Counted from the first letter of the stretch, positions 1-6,257 are shown. The stretch: DNA of 7,877 bases from Prevotellaceae bacterium (GCA_031267155.1 JAIRZR010000013.1:1-7877), one strand, 5' to 3'. Made by a program: numbers and translations. Notes: generated by a model not told the origin, from the letters alone.

Positions 1-204
1 GCATTCAAGCTGGCAGGCGTCGAAAGCCTGATCATGAGTCTCTGGAAAGTTCCCGACGAGGCTACCGCCGAATTGATGACCGCCTTCTACGACGAATGGC
101 TTGCCGGAAAAAGCAAGCATGACGCTTTCAAAACGGCACAGCAGAAAGTGCGGGACAGGTATAAATCGCCCTACTACTGGGCAGCATTCGTGATGATGGA
201 CTGA
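1..204 (+). CDS. CHAT-domain (caspase-like) protein, C-terminal 67 residues only
   Basis: The reading frame is open from the first base and stops at TGA 202-204; the start lies outside the window. The visible tail contains, in order, AGVESLIMSLWKVPDEAT, a helix ending FYDEWLAGKS, an AFKTAQQKVR helix, and a terminal SPYYWAAFVMMD. These match the end of the CHAT domain (caspase HetF associated with TPRs): the SLW-V-D-AT strand/helix, the AL--AQ helix and the final YWAAF strand. CHAT proteins are clan CD cysteine peptidase relatives, often fused to TPR repeats, and some act as proteases in bacterial immunity. The catalytic His and Cys would lie upstream, so activity cannot be judged here. The gene converges on the parAB-DUF5683 operon. 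Family assignment is fairly secure; full architecture and role are unknown. Confidence 0.85.
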   Translation, partial: AFKLAGVESLIMSLWKVPDEATAELMTAFYDEWLAGKSKHDAFKTAQQKVRDRYKSPYYWAAFVMMD

Positions 205-209
205 ACAGC

Positions 210-244
210 AATTAACAATTAACAATGAATAATTAAGAATTATA
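210..244. repeat. Heptad (7-base period) AT-rich repeat tract
   Basis: Five consecutive 7-base units can be read: AATTAAC, AATTAAC, AATGAAT, AATTAAG, AATTATA. The tract starts six bases after the CHAT stop codon. The same 7-base period and a related unit (AACTAAA) recur in the palindrome at 314-407. From general familiarity, such degenerate AT-rich heptads occur in intergenic regions of many Bacteroidetes genomes; their function is not established. The 69 bases that follow (245-313) hold nothing I can assign beyond a short GCC/GGC hairpin near 303-313. Confidence 0.6.
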
Positions 245-313
245 CTGTGCGCGGGCTAAAATTGTGAGATAAAAATGTAGAGATGCTTCGTGTCTTTTGA
301 CGCCGCAGGCGCC

Positions 314-407
314 TTTTAGAGTTAAGAACTAAAAACTAAAAACTAAGAGTTGGCTTGCGCGCGTCAGCTAACTTTTAGTTCTTAGTTTTTAGTTCTTAAC
401 TCTAAAA
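314..407. terminator. 94-bp near-perfect palindrome between convergent genes; candidate bidirectional terminator
   Basis: Bases 314-351 and 370-407 form 38-bp inverted arms that differ at two positions (340/381 and 347/374). The symmetry continues inward to a CGCGCG centre at 358-363, so 42 of 47 opposed pairs are Watson-Crick. In RNA read from the plus strand three of the five others become G-U wobbles, leaving only two true mismatches. The outer ends are TTTTAGAG and CTCTAAAA, so each transcript leaves the stem on a short U run, as a bidirectional terminator would. The arms consist of AACTAAA-type heptads. The right arm covers the stop codon (402-404) and last sense codon of the DUF5683 gene. 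The stem is far longer than a typical intrinsic terminator and AT-rich, so a repeat element or remnant of a mobile sequence is also possible. Confidence 0.6.
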
Positions 408-1310
408 TGATATTTTACAGCTAAGTCCTATAGCGGGCATACTTCCCTGGGCGTAGCTTGCCTGCGGGATTATTGTTGGGGCGAGGTGGAAAGACAGGTC
501 TTCATTCACGTCGAAATTACTGAGTTGAGCCCAGACAGTTGCGTCGGCGATATTTATCGCGTGGCACACGACGATCCACATAACGGCAAAATCCCTGCTT
601 CGGCGGAATCTGTCCCTGTAGCTTTTAAGGCTTTGCAGCGACAGGCGTCCGTTAAATTCGCTTGGAGTCTCGGAGTCGCCGTTTGAATATGCAAATTCGG
701 CATTGTAGGCATTTCGGTATCGCGTATATTGCATATTGTTAAGATTCAGCCAGTAGCCTGTGAATGCAAATCCGGCGTAAATGACCGGGATTTTCCAGTA
801 GTCGCCGTTATAAGCCTGTCCCAGTCCGGGCAGGAAAGTTGAGTAGAGCGTGGATCTCACGGGAAAAATTCCTTCCCTGTGGGTTTTATAGCCTGCAATG
901 CCTTCGATCAGGCTTCCGAGATACACCAGTCCTGCTCCGGCATAGTAGAATCTGCTCTGAGTATTGTATTTCTGTTGTCCCGTCTTTTTGTAGAGCGACT
1001 TACTGTGATAGCCGCCGTAAATCATGGCTGCGCCGGCGCCGTAAATCACGGGGATTTTCCAGTACTGCCTGTTGTATGCCTGCGAATATCCCGGGACAAT
1101 CATCGAGGCGAGAGTAACCTTGCTGAGCGAGAGCGAGTCTATACCGCGCAGTCCCTTGATATAGCTTTTACGGGGTTCTTTGATTTTCACGGGCGATTCT
1201 TCCACACTTCCCGTTTCCGTTCCCGCCAGCATTTGACCCGTTATCATTTGGGCAGGCGAAAACACAGGCATGAGGATGCAAAGAAGCAGGCTTGTTATGA
1301 CCTCTCTCAC
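402..1310 (-). CDS. DUF5683 family protein with two copies of the core motif, downstream of parB
   Basis: A 302-residue protein with an N-terminal signal peptide (hydrophobic residues 6-17, likely cleavage after SPA at 18-20). Cys11 is not in a lipobox context. The core contains two copies of a Pro-Gly-x-x-Gln-Ala-Tyr-Asn-x-x-Tyr-Trp-Lys-Ile-Pro-Val-Ile-Tyr block at about 73-90 and 161-178, each followed by a hydrophobic segment; another hydrophobic stretch lies near 241-254. This block is the signature of DUF5683, a Bacteroidetes family of unknown function that habitually follows parB; an envelope location is inferred from the signal peptide and hydrophobic segments. The start is GTG at 1308-1310, because the frame upstream stops after two codons and the next Met (residue 14) would break the signal peptide. 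The parB stop is 6 bp upstream, so the genes are probably one operon. The stop codon lies inside the palindrome. Confidence 0.8.
   Translation of the reverse strand: MREVITSLLLCILMPVFSPAQMITGQMLAGTETGSVEESPVKIKEPRKSYIKGLRGIDSLSLSKVTLASMIVPGYSQAYNRQYWKIPVIYGAGAAMIYGGYHSKSLYKKTGQQKYNTQSRFYYAGAGLVYLGSLIEGIAGYKTHREGIFPVRSTLYSTFLPGLGQAYNGDYWKIPVIYAGFAFTGYWLNLNNMQYTRYRNAYNAEFAYSNGDSETPSEFNGRLSLQSLKSYRDRFRRSRDFAVMWIVVCHAINIADATVWAQLSNFDVNEDLSFHLAPTIIPQASYAQGSMPAIGLSCKISF
777..818 (-). repeat. Second copy of the intragenic DUF5683 motif repeat
   Basis: This segment encodes residues 165-178 (Gln-Ala-Tyr-Asn-Gly-Asp-Tyr-Trp-Lys-Ile-Pro-Val-Ile-Tyr). By direct comparison it matches bases 1041-1082 at about 34 of 42 positions, including a 14-base run (GGGATTTTCCAGTA) identical in both. 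The nucleotide similarity exceeds what protein conservation would require, suggesting a fairly recent or homogenised duplication. Confidence 0.65.
1041..1082 (-). repeat. First copy of the intragenic DUF5683 motif repeat
   Basis: This segment encodes residues 77-90 (Gln-Ala-Tyr-Asn-Arg-Gln-Tyr-Trp-Lys-Ile-Pro-Val-Ile-Tyr) and is the partner of 777-818. The two copies lie 88 codons apart in the same frame, so the protein probably arose by tandem duplication of an approximately 88-residue membrane-associated unit. Confidence 0.65.
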
Positions 1311-1316
1311 TATTGT

Positions 1317-2198
1317 TTAAAGACTTAGATTCTTGATAAATGTTTCTATTTCCTCGTCGGATGAATAGTTGATGACAATACTTCCGCCTTCTCCGCCCCT
1401 GTTGCGCTTGAATTGAATTTTGTTGTTGAATTTTGTATCCAGCAGCTCCAGCAGCAGGCAGAACCTGTCCGACAGTTCCTCCGTCCGCGATTCTCCGGGT
1501 TTGCTTTTTACCTCTTTCTTTTTACTTATATTCTGTACAATTTCTTCGACCTGGCGAACAGACAGTCCCTCGTCGACAATTCTTTTCGCGAGTTTTTTCT
1601 GCGTGTCATGGGCAAGTCCGGTAAGCGGCTTGGCGTGTCCCACGGATATTTTCCTGTCCCTGATTGCCTGCTGGATTTCGTTATCCAGAGTCAGCAGTCG
1701 CAGGTAATTTGTCACGGTCGAGCGTTTTTTCCCTACCCTTTCGCTTAAAGCCTCCTGAGTAAGCTCGCATTCGTATATCAGGCGGTTGTAGGTCAGCGCT
1801 ATCTCGATTGCATCCAGATCTTCCCTCTGGATATTTTCGATAAGAGCCATTTCGAGCGTTTCCTGGTCGTTGGCAGTCCGTATATATGCCGGGACAGTCG
1901 TCAGTCCGGCTATCCGGGCAGCCCTGAAGCGTCTTTCGCCGCTGATTATCTGATATTCGCCGTATCCCGTTTCTCTCAGGGTCAGCGGCTGTATTATCCC
2001 GTGCGATCTTATCGAATCTGCCAGTTCCATCAGCGATTCCTCGTCGAACGAAGTCCGCGGCTGGGCGGGATTGGCTTTGATTTTGCCGATTTCGATCTCG
2101 TAATTTTCCACCGAAACGGGAATATCCTTTCCATGTTCTGCGGAATCGGTATTTATCAAAGCTCCCAGGCCCTTTCCTAAAACATTCTTTTTTGCCAT
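1317..2198 (-). CDS. parB: Chromosome-partitioning protein ParB (Spo0J family)
   Basis: A 293-residue DNA-binding CTPase clamp that loads at parS sites near the origin and works with ParA in chromosome segregation. The N-terminus has the typical LGKGLGALI peptide (7-15), the segment used in ParB proteins to stimulate ParA ATPase. The ParB/sulfiredoxin-fold CTP-binding domain spans about 34-125, with GERRFRAARIAGL at 87-99 and ENIQRED at 121-127. A helix-turn-helix region follows at about 145-170 (LTQEALSERVGKKRSTVTNY), then the ISVGHAKPL segment at 184-192 and a lysine-rich linker. A short C-terminal dimerisation domain ends the protein. Length is normal. The ATG is 11 bp after the parA stop codon, without a Shine-Dalgarno sequence, fitting co-transcription with parA. 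Confidence 0.97.
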   Translation of the reverse strand: MAKKNVLGKGLGALINTDSAEHGKDIPVSVENYEIEIGKIKANPAQPRTSFDEESLMELADSIRSHGIIQPLTLRETGYGEYQIISGERRFRAARIAGLTTVPAYIRTANDQETLEMALIENIQREDLDAIEIALTYNRLIYECELTQEALSERVGKKRSTVTNYLRLLTLDNEIQQAIRDRKISVGHAKPLTGLAHDTQKKLAKRIVDEGLSVRQVEEIVQNISKKKEVKSKPGESRTEELSDRFCLLLELLDTKFNNKIQFKRNRGGEGGSIVINYSSDEEIETFIKNLSL

Positions 2199-2209
2199 GA
2201 TATTGAATT

Positions 2210-3007
2210 TTAAGCGTCCGGTTTATCGGGTTCCGCTTCACTGCGGGTGTTGTTCTGAATAATTTCCTTTGCCATATTCAGATAGTTGGCTGTTCCTATT
2301 GACGAGGCGTCGTAGAGTATCACCGGTTTTCCGAAGGATGGCGATTCGCCGAGCTTGACATTTCGCTGGATAACCGTCTGGAACACCATTTTCCCGAAAT
2401 GCCGCCTTACTTCGTCCACAACCTGATTGGCAAGGCGGAGGCGTGCGTCATACATTGTCAGCAGGAATCCCTCGATTTCGAGTTTCGGATTCAGGCGCGC
2501 CTGAATAAGCCTCACCGTATTGAGCAGCTTTCCCAGTCCCTCGAGCGCAAAATATTCGCACTGCACGGGTATTATCACGGAATCCGCGGCGGTCAGGGCG
2601 TTGACCGTGATCAGTCCGAGGGACGGAGAACAGTCGATGAAAATATAGTCATACTGGCTTTTAACCTTTTCGATGACCGATTTCATTATATTTTCCCTTT
2701 CGGGGATATTAAGGATTTCGATTTCGGCGCCAACCAGATCGATGTGCGACGATATGAGATCGAAGCCCCTGATCGAGGTATTGAGTATTGATTCCCTGGC
2801 GGTCGATTTGCCAATCAGGCACTCGTAAATGCTGTTCCTCACGGTATTGACGTCGAAACCCATTCCCGACGAGGCGTTTGCCTGCGGGTCGGCGTCGATG
2901 AGCAGCACTTTCTTTTCCAGTACAGCCAAACTTGCTGCAACATTGATGGCTGTAGTAGTTTTTCCCACTCCGCCCTTTTGATTAACTATAGCAACTATTT
3001 TTCCCAT
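2210..3007 (-). CDS. parA: Chromosome-partitioning ATPase ParA (Soj family)
   Basis: A 265-residue MinD/ParA-type ATPase that binds the nucleoid non-specifically in its ATP-bound dimeric form and is stimulated by ParB. The deviant Walker A motif KGGVGKTTT is at 11-19, with signature Lys11 and catalytic Lys16. The Walker A' segment LLIDADPQANAS is at 35-46 and the Walker B segment YIFIDCSPSLG at 121-131. The basic stretch at 185-202 (TMYDARLRLANQVVDEVR) corresponds to the Soj region involved in DNA binding. Length and motif spacing are those of chromosomal Soj, not of larger plasmid ParA proteins with an N-terminal HTH. The gene has its own candidate promoter just upstream and leads directly into parB. 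The alternative of a MinD or cobyrinic acid synthase is excluded by the parB neighbour. Confidence 0.97.
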   Translation of the reverse strand: MGKIVAIVNQKGGVGKTTTAINVAASLAVLEKKVLLIDADPQANASSGMGFDVNTVRNSIYECLIGKSTARESILNTSIRGFDLISSHIDLVGAEIEILNIPERENIMKSVIEKVKSQYDYIFIDCSPSLGLITVNALTAADSVIIPVQCEYFALEGLGKLLNTVRLIQARLNPKLEIEGFLLTMYDARLRLANQVVDEVRRHFGKMVFQTVIQRNVKLGESPSFGKPVILYDASSIGTANYLNMAKEIIQNNTRSEAEPDKPDA

Positions 3008-3062
3008 ATATTTCTATTCTGTTAAAGACATTAGACTTTCTAAAAACGATCATAAAACGCGG

Positions 3063-3094
3063 CAAATTTACCAATTCTTTTTTTAATATCTCAA
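3063..3094 (-). promoter_or_regulatory. Candidate Bacteroidetes-type promoter for parA-parB-DUF5683
   Basis: Read on the minus strand, TAAATTTG (3070 to 3063) fits the TAnnTTTG -7 element of the Bacteroidetes primary sigma factor and is followed by CC, a common extension. An ATTG (3095 to 3092) lies 21 bases upstream as a plausible -33 element. Initiation would fall near 3056-3059, giving a leader of about 50 nt. The -33 element overlaps the stop codon of the upstream transporter gene, so the parAB operon may receive both its own and read-through transcription. No terminator hairpin is visible between the two genes. Confidence 0.55.
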
Positions 3095-4449
3095 TTATAC
3101 CGTTTATTAATTGCATCCCGCTTCTTAAATTTCTGAAACTGACCGATTAGCACGATTGACGTAACAAGCGTGGAAACAAAATCGGATATCGGAATACTTA
3201 TCCATATCCCCAAAGTTCCCAAAAGTCGGGGAAGAATGAGCAGGCAGGGTATCAGAAACAGTACCTGCCTTGTCATTGACAGGAATATGGCTTTGCGCGA
3301 CATTCCGATGGACATGAAGAAATTGGACGCAACCATCTGGAAACCGACAAGGGGAAAAACAATGAACACCAGCCTCATGCCGTAAACGGATTCGGATATC
3401 AGTTCCTGCCGCGTGGTGAAAAGCCTGATCATCATCTCCGGGAATATCTCGCACACAAGAAATCCGAAGGCAGTAACCGCTATCCCGCACAGAATCGTGA
3501 GTTTCGTTACTTCCATCACTCTCGAGTATTTCATTGCCCCGTAGTTATATCCTGCGATTGGCTGCATCCCCTGGTTAAAGCCCATCACAATCATCAGGAA
3601 CAGGAAGCTGATCCGGTTGATGATGCCGTAGGCTCCCACCGAAACATCGCCGCCGTGAGCGCTCATTCCGCGGTTTATCAGTATGACTATCAGGCAGGCG
3701 CAAAGGTTCATGAGGAAGGGGGACATGCCTATGGAAAATATTTTCCTGACCACTTCCTTCTGCAGCCTGTATATCTTTTTACTGAAATGTATGATGTGCT
3801 TTTTGTTGTAGAAATGGCTCATCTGCAAAACCAGGGATACGGACTGCGACAGGACGGTCGCCCAGGCTGCCCCCCTGATGCCCCAGCCGAATGAAAATAT
3901 GAATATCGGGTTCAACATGCAGTTTACGGCAACGGACAGCAGGGTGGCATACATGGACATGCCGGGAAAGCCCGCCGACCGCAGCATTGCATTCTGCCCG
4001 AAGTATATGTGTGTGATGACATTGCCGAGAACAATGATTTCCATGTAGTCTCTGGCGAAACTGATGGTATGTTCGCTCGCCCCGAAAAAGTAGAGTATGG
4101 GATCCAGAAACGGATAGCAGGCAGCGGAAAACAGCAGTCCGATTATGGTATTAAGTACCAGTGTATTTCCAAAGACCCTGTTTGCCGCGGCATAATCTTT
4201 TTGCCCCAGCTTTATCGAAATCAGTGTGGATGCTCCTACTCCCACCAGCGAGCCGAATGCCGCCGCCAGATTCATGAACGGAAAGGTTACGGTCAGTCCG
4301 GCAATTGCCAGATGCCCCGGCTCTACTCCATGCCCGATGAAAATGCTGTCGGTCATGTTGTACAGCGATGCCGCCGTCATTGCAATTATCGCAGGGACGG
4401 AATACTGTGTCAGCAATTTCCGGATGTTTCCGTCTCCCAGGTTCATCAT
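3091..4449 (-). CDS. MATE-family multidrug/toxin extrusion transporter
   Basis: A 452-residue inner-membrane protein with about 12 hydrophobic segments, the usual MATE length and topology; such proteins export cationic drugs or metabolites using a Na+ or H+ gradient. Family features are the N-terminal IRKLLTQYSVPAIIAMTAASL helix, the DSIFIGH loop, the GVGASTLISIKLGQ segment, the RSAGFPGMSM block at about 159-168, and the GMQPIAGYNYGA motif in the C-terminal half, typical of MepA-like MATE proteins. The frame is open further upstream to 4578, but those 43 residues are hydrophilic, unlike MATE N-termini, and lie inside dnaJ. The start is therefore one of two adjacent ATGs at 4449 and 4446; the first overlaps the dnaJ stop by four bases (ATGA). 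Translational coupling to dnaJ is likely. The substrate cannot be predicted. Confidence 0.92.
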   Translation of the reverse strand: MMNLGDGNIRKLLTQYSVPAIIAMTAASLYNMTDSIFIGHGVEPGHLAIAGLTVTFPFMNLAAAFGSLVGVGASTLISIKLGQKDYAAANRVFGNTLVLNTIIGLLFSAACYPFLDPILYFFGASEHTISFARDYMEIIVLGNVITHIYFGQNAMLRSAGFPGMSMYATLLSVAVNCMLNPIFIFSFGWGIRGAAWATVLSQSVSLVLQMSHFYNKKHIIHFSKKIYRLQKEVVRKIFSIGMSPFLMNLCACLIVILINRGMSAHGGDVSVGAYGIINRISFLFLMIVMGFNQGMQPIAGYNYGAMKYSRVMEVTKLTILCGIAVTAFGFLVCEIFPEMMIRLFTTRQELISESVYGMRLVFIVFPLVGFQMVASNFFMSIGMSRKAIFLSMTRQVLFLIPCLLILPRLLGTLGIWISIPISDFVSTLVTSIVLIGQFQKFKKRDAINKRYN

Positions 4450-5594
4450 TGAAACATGCTTTTCAGCCGCTCGAAGAAGTTTTTGTCCTGTTTTGACGGA
4501 TTGGGCTTGAAGTTTTCCGAGTCTGCAAACGTCTCCATCATTGACTCTTCTTCCCTGCTGAGCTTCTGCGGCGTCCACAGGTTGATGTAAACCAGGAGGT
4601 CTCCCGTGCCGTAGCCGTTTATGTCGGGAAGTCCCTTGCCTCTAAGCCTCAAAACTTTGCCCGACTGGGTGCCGGGGTCTATGCTGATTTTCGCTTTCCC
4701 GCTGACTGTGGGCACTTCGACGGATGCGCCCAGAACTGCCTGGGGAATGCTTATGTACAGCGAATAAATCAGGTCGTTTTCGTCCCTGACCAGTTCATCG
4801 TTCTGCTCTTCGTTGATTAAAACCAGCAGGTCGCCGTTGATTCCTCCCCGGCGGGCAGCGTTGCCCTTTCCCGAAATATTCAGCTGCATGCCTTCCCGGA
4901 CTCCCGGCGGAATGCGGAAGGTGATGTTTTCTTCCTTTTTCATGGTGCCTTCGCCATGACATGCCGTGCAGAGTTCCGTGATTTTCTTTCCGTCTCCGTG
5001 ACATTGAGGGCATACGGTGGTGCTCTGCATTGCCCCGAATATCGTGTTCGCCATCTTTGTTATGTGCCCGCTGCCCTTGCATGTCGGGCAAACGCTTATG
5101 CTCGACGGGCTTTTCGCGCCCGTGCCGCTGCAGGCTTCGCACCGTCCGAGTACGGGGATTTTCAGCTTCTTTTCGACCCCGGCGGCAATATCCTTGAGAT
5201 CGACTTTCACTCTTATGCGCACGTCCGAACCCCGCCGCATGGGTTCCGATCTTCTTCCGCCGCCTCCGCCGCCGAAACCGCCAAACCCTCCGAATCCAAA
5301 CCCGCCGAAGATATCTCCGAACTGCGAGAATATGTCTTCCACATTATATTCTGAAGACCTGCCGAATCCGCCGGGCGCATTGTGCCCGAATTTGTCATAC
5401 CGCGCTTTTTTCTCGGAATTGCTGAGCACATCGTATGCCTCGGCCGCTTCCTTGAATTTTTCTTCGGCTTCCTTATTTCCCGGATTTTTGTCGGGATGAT
5501 ATTTCAAAGCCATTTGCCTGTAGGCTTTCTTTATCTCGTCGGGAGTGGAGCTTTTGGACACTCCCAATATTTCATAATAGTCTCTCTTTGACAT
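4446..5594 (-). CDS. dnaJ: Molecular chaperone DnaJ (Hsp40, type I)
   Basis: A 382-residue cytoplasmic co-chaperone that delivers unfolded clients to DnaK and stimulates its ATPase through the J domain. The J domain spans about 4-69, with the essential HPD triad at 33-35. A Gly/Phe-rich region follows at about 74-113, including an unusually repetitive GGFGFGGFGGF stretch running into six to seven glycines. The zinc-binding domain has all four CxxCxGxG repeats, beginning at Cys152, Cys169, Cys195 and Cys209. The C-terminal substrate-binding domains follow, with the GDLLV segments at 254-258 and 331-335. All eight zinc-ligand cysteines are present, so it is a full type I DnaJ and not CbpA. The start ATG lies 11 bp after the grpE stop codon. 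Confidence 0.98.
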   Translation of the reverse strand: MSKRDYYEILGVSKSSTPDEIKKAYRQMALKYHPDKNPGNKEAEEKFKEAAEAYDVLSNSEKKARYDKFGHNAPGGFGRSSEYNVEDIFSQFGDIFGGFGFGGFGGFGGGGGGRRSEPMRRGSDVRIRVKVDLKDIAAGVEKKLKIPVLGRCEACSGTGAKSPSSISVCPTCKGSGHITKMANTIFGAMQSTTVCPQCHGDGKKITELCTACHGEGTMKKEENITFRIPPGVREGMQLNISGKGNAARRGGINGDLLVLINEEQNDELVRDENDLIYSLYISIPQAVLGASVEVPTVSGKAKISIDPGTQSGKVLRLRGKGLPDINGYGTGDLLVYINLWTPQKLSREEESMMETFADSENFKPNPSKQDKNFFERLKSMFQ

Positions 5595-5605
5595 GTATCA
5601 ATTAT

Positions 5606-6166
5606 TTATTCTCCGACTACAACTTTCGGATGGCGGATTATTTTTTCGTTAAGTGAATATCCTTTCTGCGTTACGTCAATGATTTTCCCTTCCTGACCGT
5701 CCGGTCCCTTGATCTTGGCTATGGCTTCGTGGATATCGGGATCAAAATCTTCGCCAAAGGGATTGATGGCGACAAGTCCCCTGTTTTCCAGTATTGACTT
5801 GAATTTGCTGTATATCAACTTCGTTCCTTCCAGTATTGCCTCAATGGAATCGGACGAACTCATTACTTCCATTGCACGGTCAAAATCATCAATCACGGGA
5901 AGCAGGTCTTTCAGAATGTCTTCGCCCGCAGTTTTAACGAGTTCATATCTTTCTTTCAGAGTGCGCTTGCGGTAGTTGTCAAATTCTGCCGAAAGTCGCA
6001 GGTATCTGTCCTGAACTTCTGCCAATTTTTCAGTAAGTTCCTTCTCCCTGTCGCCCTCCGAATTTTCCGGAACGCCGTTTTCATCGGGTTCTTTTCCTGT
6101 TTCCGGTTCTGTAATATTAACGCTAACTTCTTCCTGTTCTATTACTTCCTTCCTGTCTTTTTCCAT
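5606..6166 (-). CDS. grpE: GrpE, nucleotide exchange factor for DnaK
   Basis: A protein of about 186 residues that releases ADP from DnaK, acting as a dimer. It has an acidic, low-complexity N-terminus rich in Glu, then a long coiled-coil helix (DRYLRLSAEFDNYRKRTLKE). A four-helix region follows, with DDFDRAME, and then the C-terminal beta domain with the GrpE signature from FDPDIHEAIAKI to HPKVVVGE at the end. The frame is open to an ATG at 6232, with further ATGs at 6193 and 6166. I chose 6166 because a purine-rich stretch (AGCAGAAGAAA) precedes it and the resulting length suits the family. The start at 6193 (195 residues, MINRKKQKK) is nearly as plausible; 6232 is unlikely because it adds a hydrophobic N-terminus atypical of GrpE. 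It is the first gene of the grpE-dnaJ-transporter operon. Confidence 0.95.
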   Translation of the reverse strand: MEKDRKEVIEQEEVSVNITEPETGKEPDENGVPENSEGDREKELTEKLAEVQDRYLRLSAEFDNYRKRTLKERYELVKTAGEDILKDLLPVIDDFDRAMEVMSSSDSIEAILEGTKLIYSKFKSILENRGLVAINPFGEDFDPDIHEAIAKIKGPDGQEGKIIDVTQKGYSLNEKIIRHPKVVVGE

Positions 6167-6217
6167 TTTCTTCTGCTTTTTCCTATTAATCATATAATAA
6201 TCGCAGGAGATGTACTG

Positions 6218-6251
6218 CAAAAAAATTGCCAATCATGCTAAATATGACAAA
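6218..6251 (-). promoter_or_regulatory. Weak candidate promoter for grpE-dnaJ operon
   Basis: On the minus strand, TTTG (6251 to 6248) is followed after 22 bases by TTTTTTTG (6225 to 6218). The second element has the TTTG of the TAnnTTTG -7 consensus but T instead of A at its second position. Initiation would fall near 6211, upstream of both likely grpE starts and downstream of the ATG at 6232. No better minus-strand match exists between 6167 and 6367. Confidence 0.3.
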
Positions 6252-6257
6252 TTGGCA
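6227..6257. promoter_or_regulatory. Inverted repeat over the grpE promoter region, possible operator
   Basis: TGCCAAT at 6227-6233 and ATTGGCA at 6251-6257 are perfect 7-bp inverted arms separated by 17 bases. The repeat brackets the spacer of the candidate grpE promoter and covers its -33 element, where a repressor could act. It does not match CIRCE, the HrcA operator, in sequence or spacing. Function is an inference from position alone, and a 7-bp arm can occur by chance in AT-rich DNA. Confidence 0.3.

Noticed and set aside
245..313. Possible remnant of a small mobile element (GTAGAGATGC... segment)
   Set aside because: It vaguely resembles hairpin repeats seen in other genomes, but no matching inverted arm or target duplication is visible.
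210..351. CRISPR-like short repeat array
   Set aside because: The units are 7 bases, contiguous and without spacers, and there are no cas genes.
879..1328. Plus-strand open frame of 149 codons
   Set aside because: It lies opposite the DUF5683 gene, resembles no known protein, and has low-complexity composition expected of an antisense shadow.
2199..3090. parS centromere near parAB
   Set aside because: I looked through the window for a 16-bp palindrome resembling TGTTTCACGTGAAACA and found none by eye; any parS site must lie elsewhere or be divergent.
4450..4578. N-terminal extension of the MATE transporter into dnaJ (start at 4578)
   Set aside because: The added 43 residues are hydrophilic, unlike MATE N-termini, and fully overlap conserved dnaJ coding sequence; ATGs at 4449 and 4446 give the normal length.
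6194..6232. GrpE start at 6232
   Set aside because: It adds a hydrophobic peptide not typical of GrpE and lies upstream of the only candidate transcription start.
6227..6257. CIRCE element for HrcA
   Set aside because: The arms and 17-base spacing do not match the TTAGCACTC-N9-GAGTGCTAA consensus.
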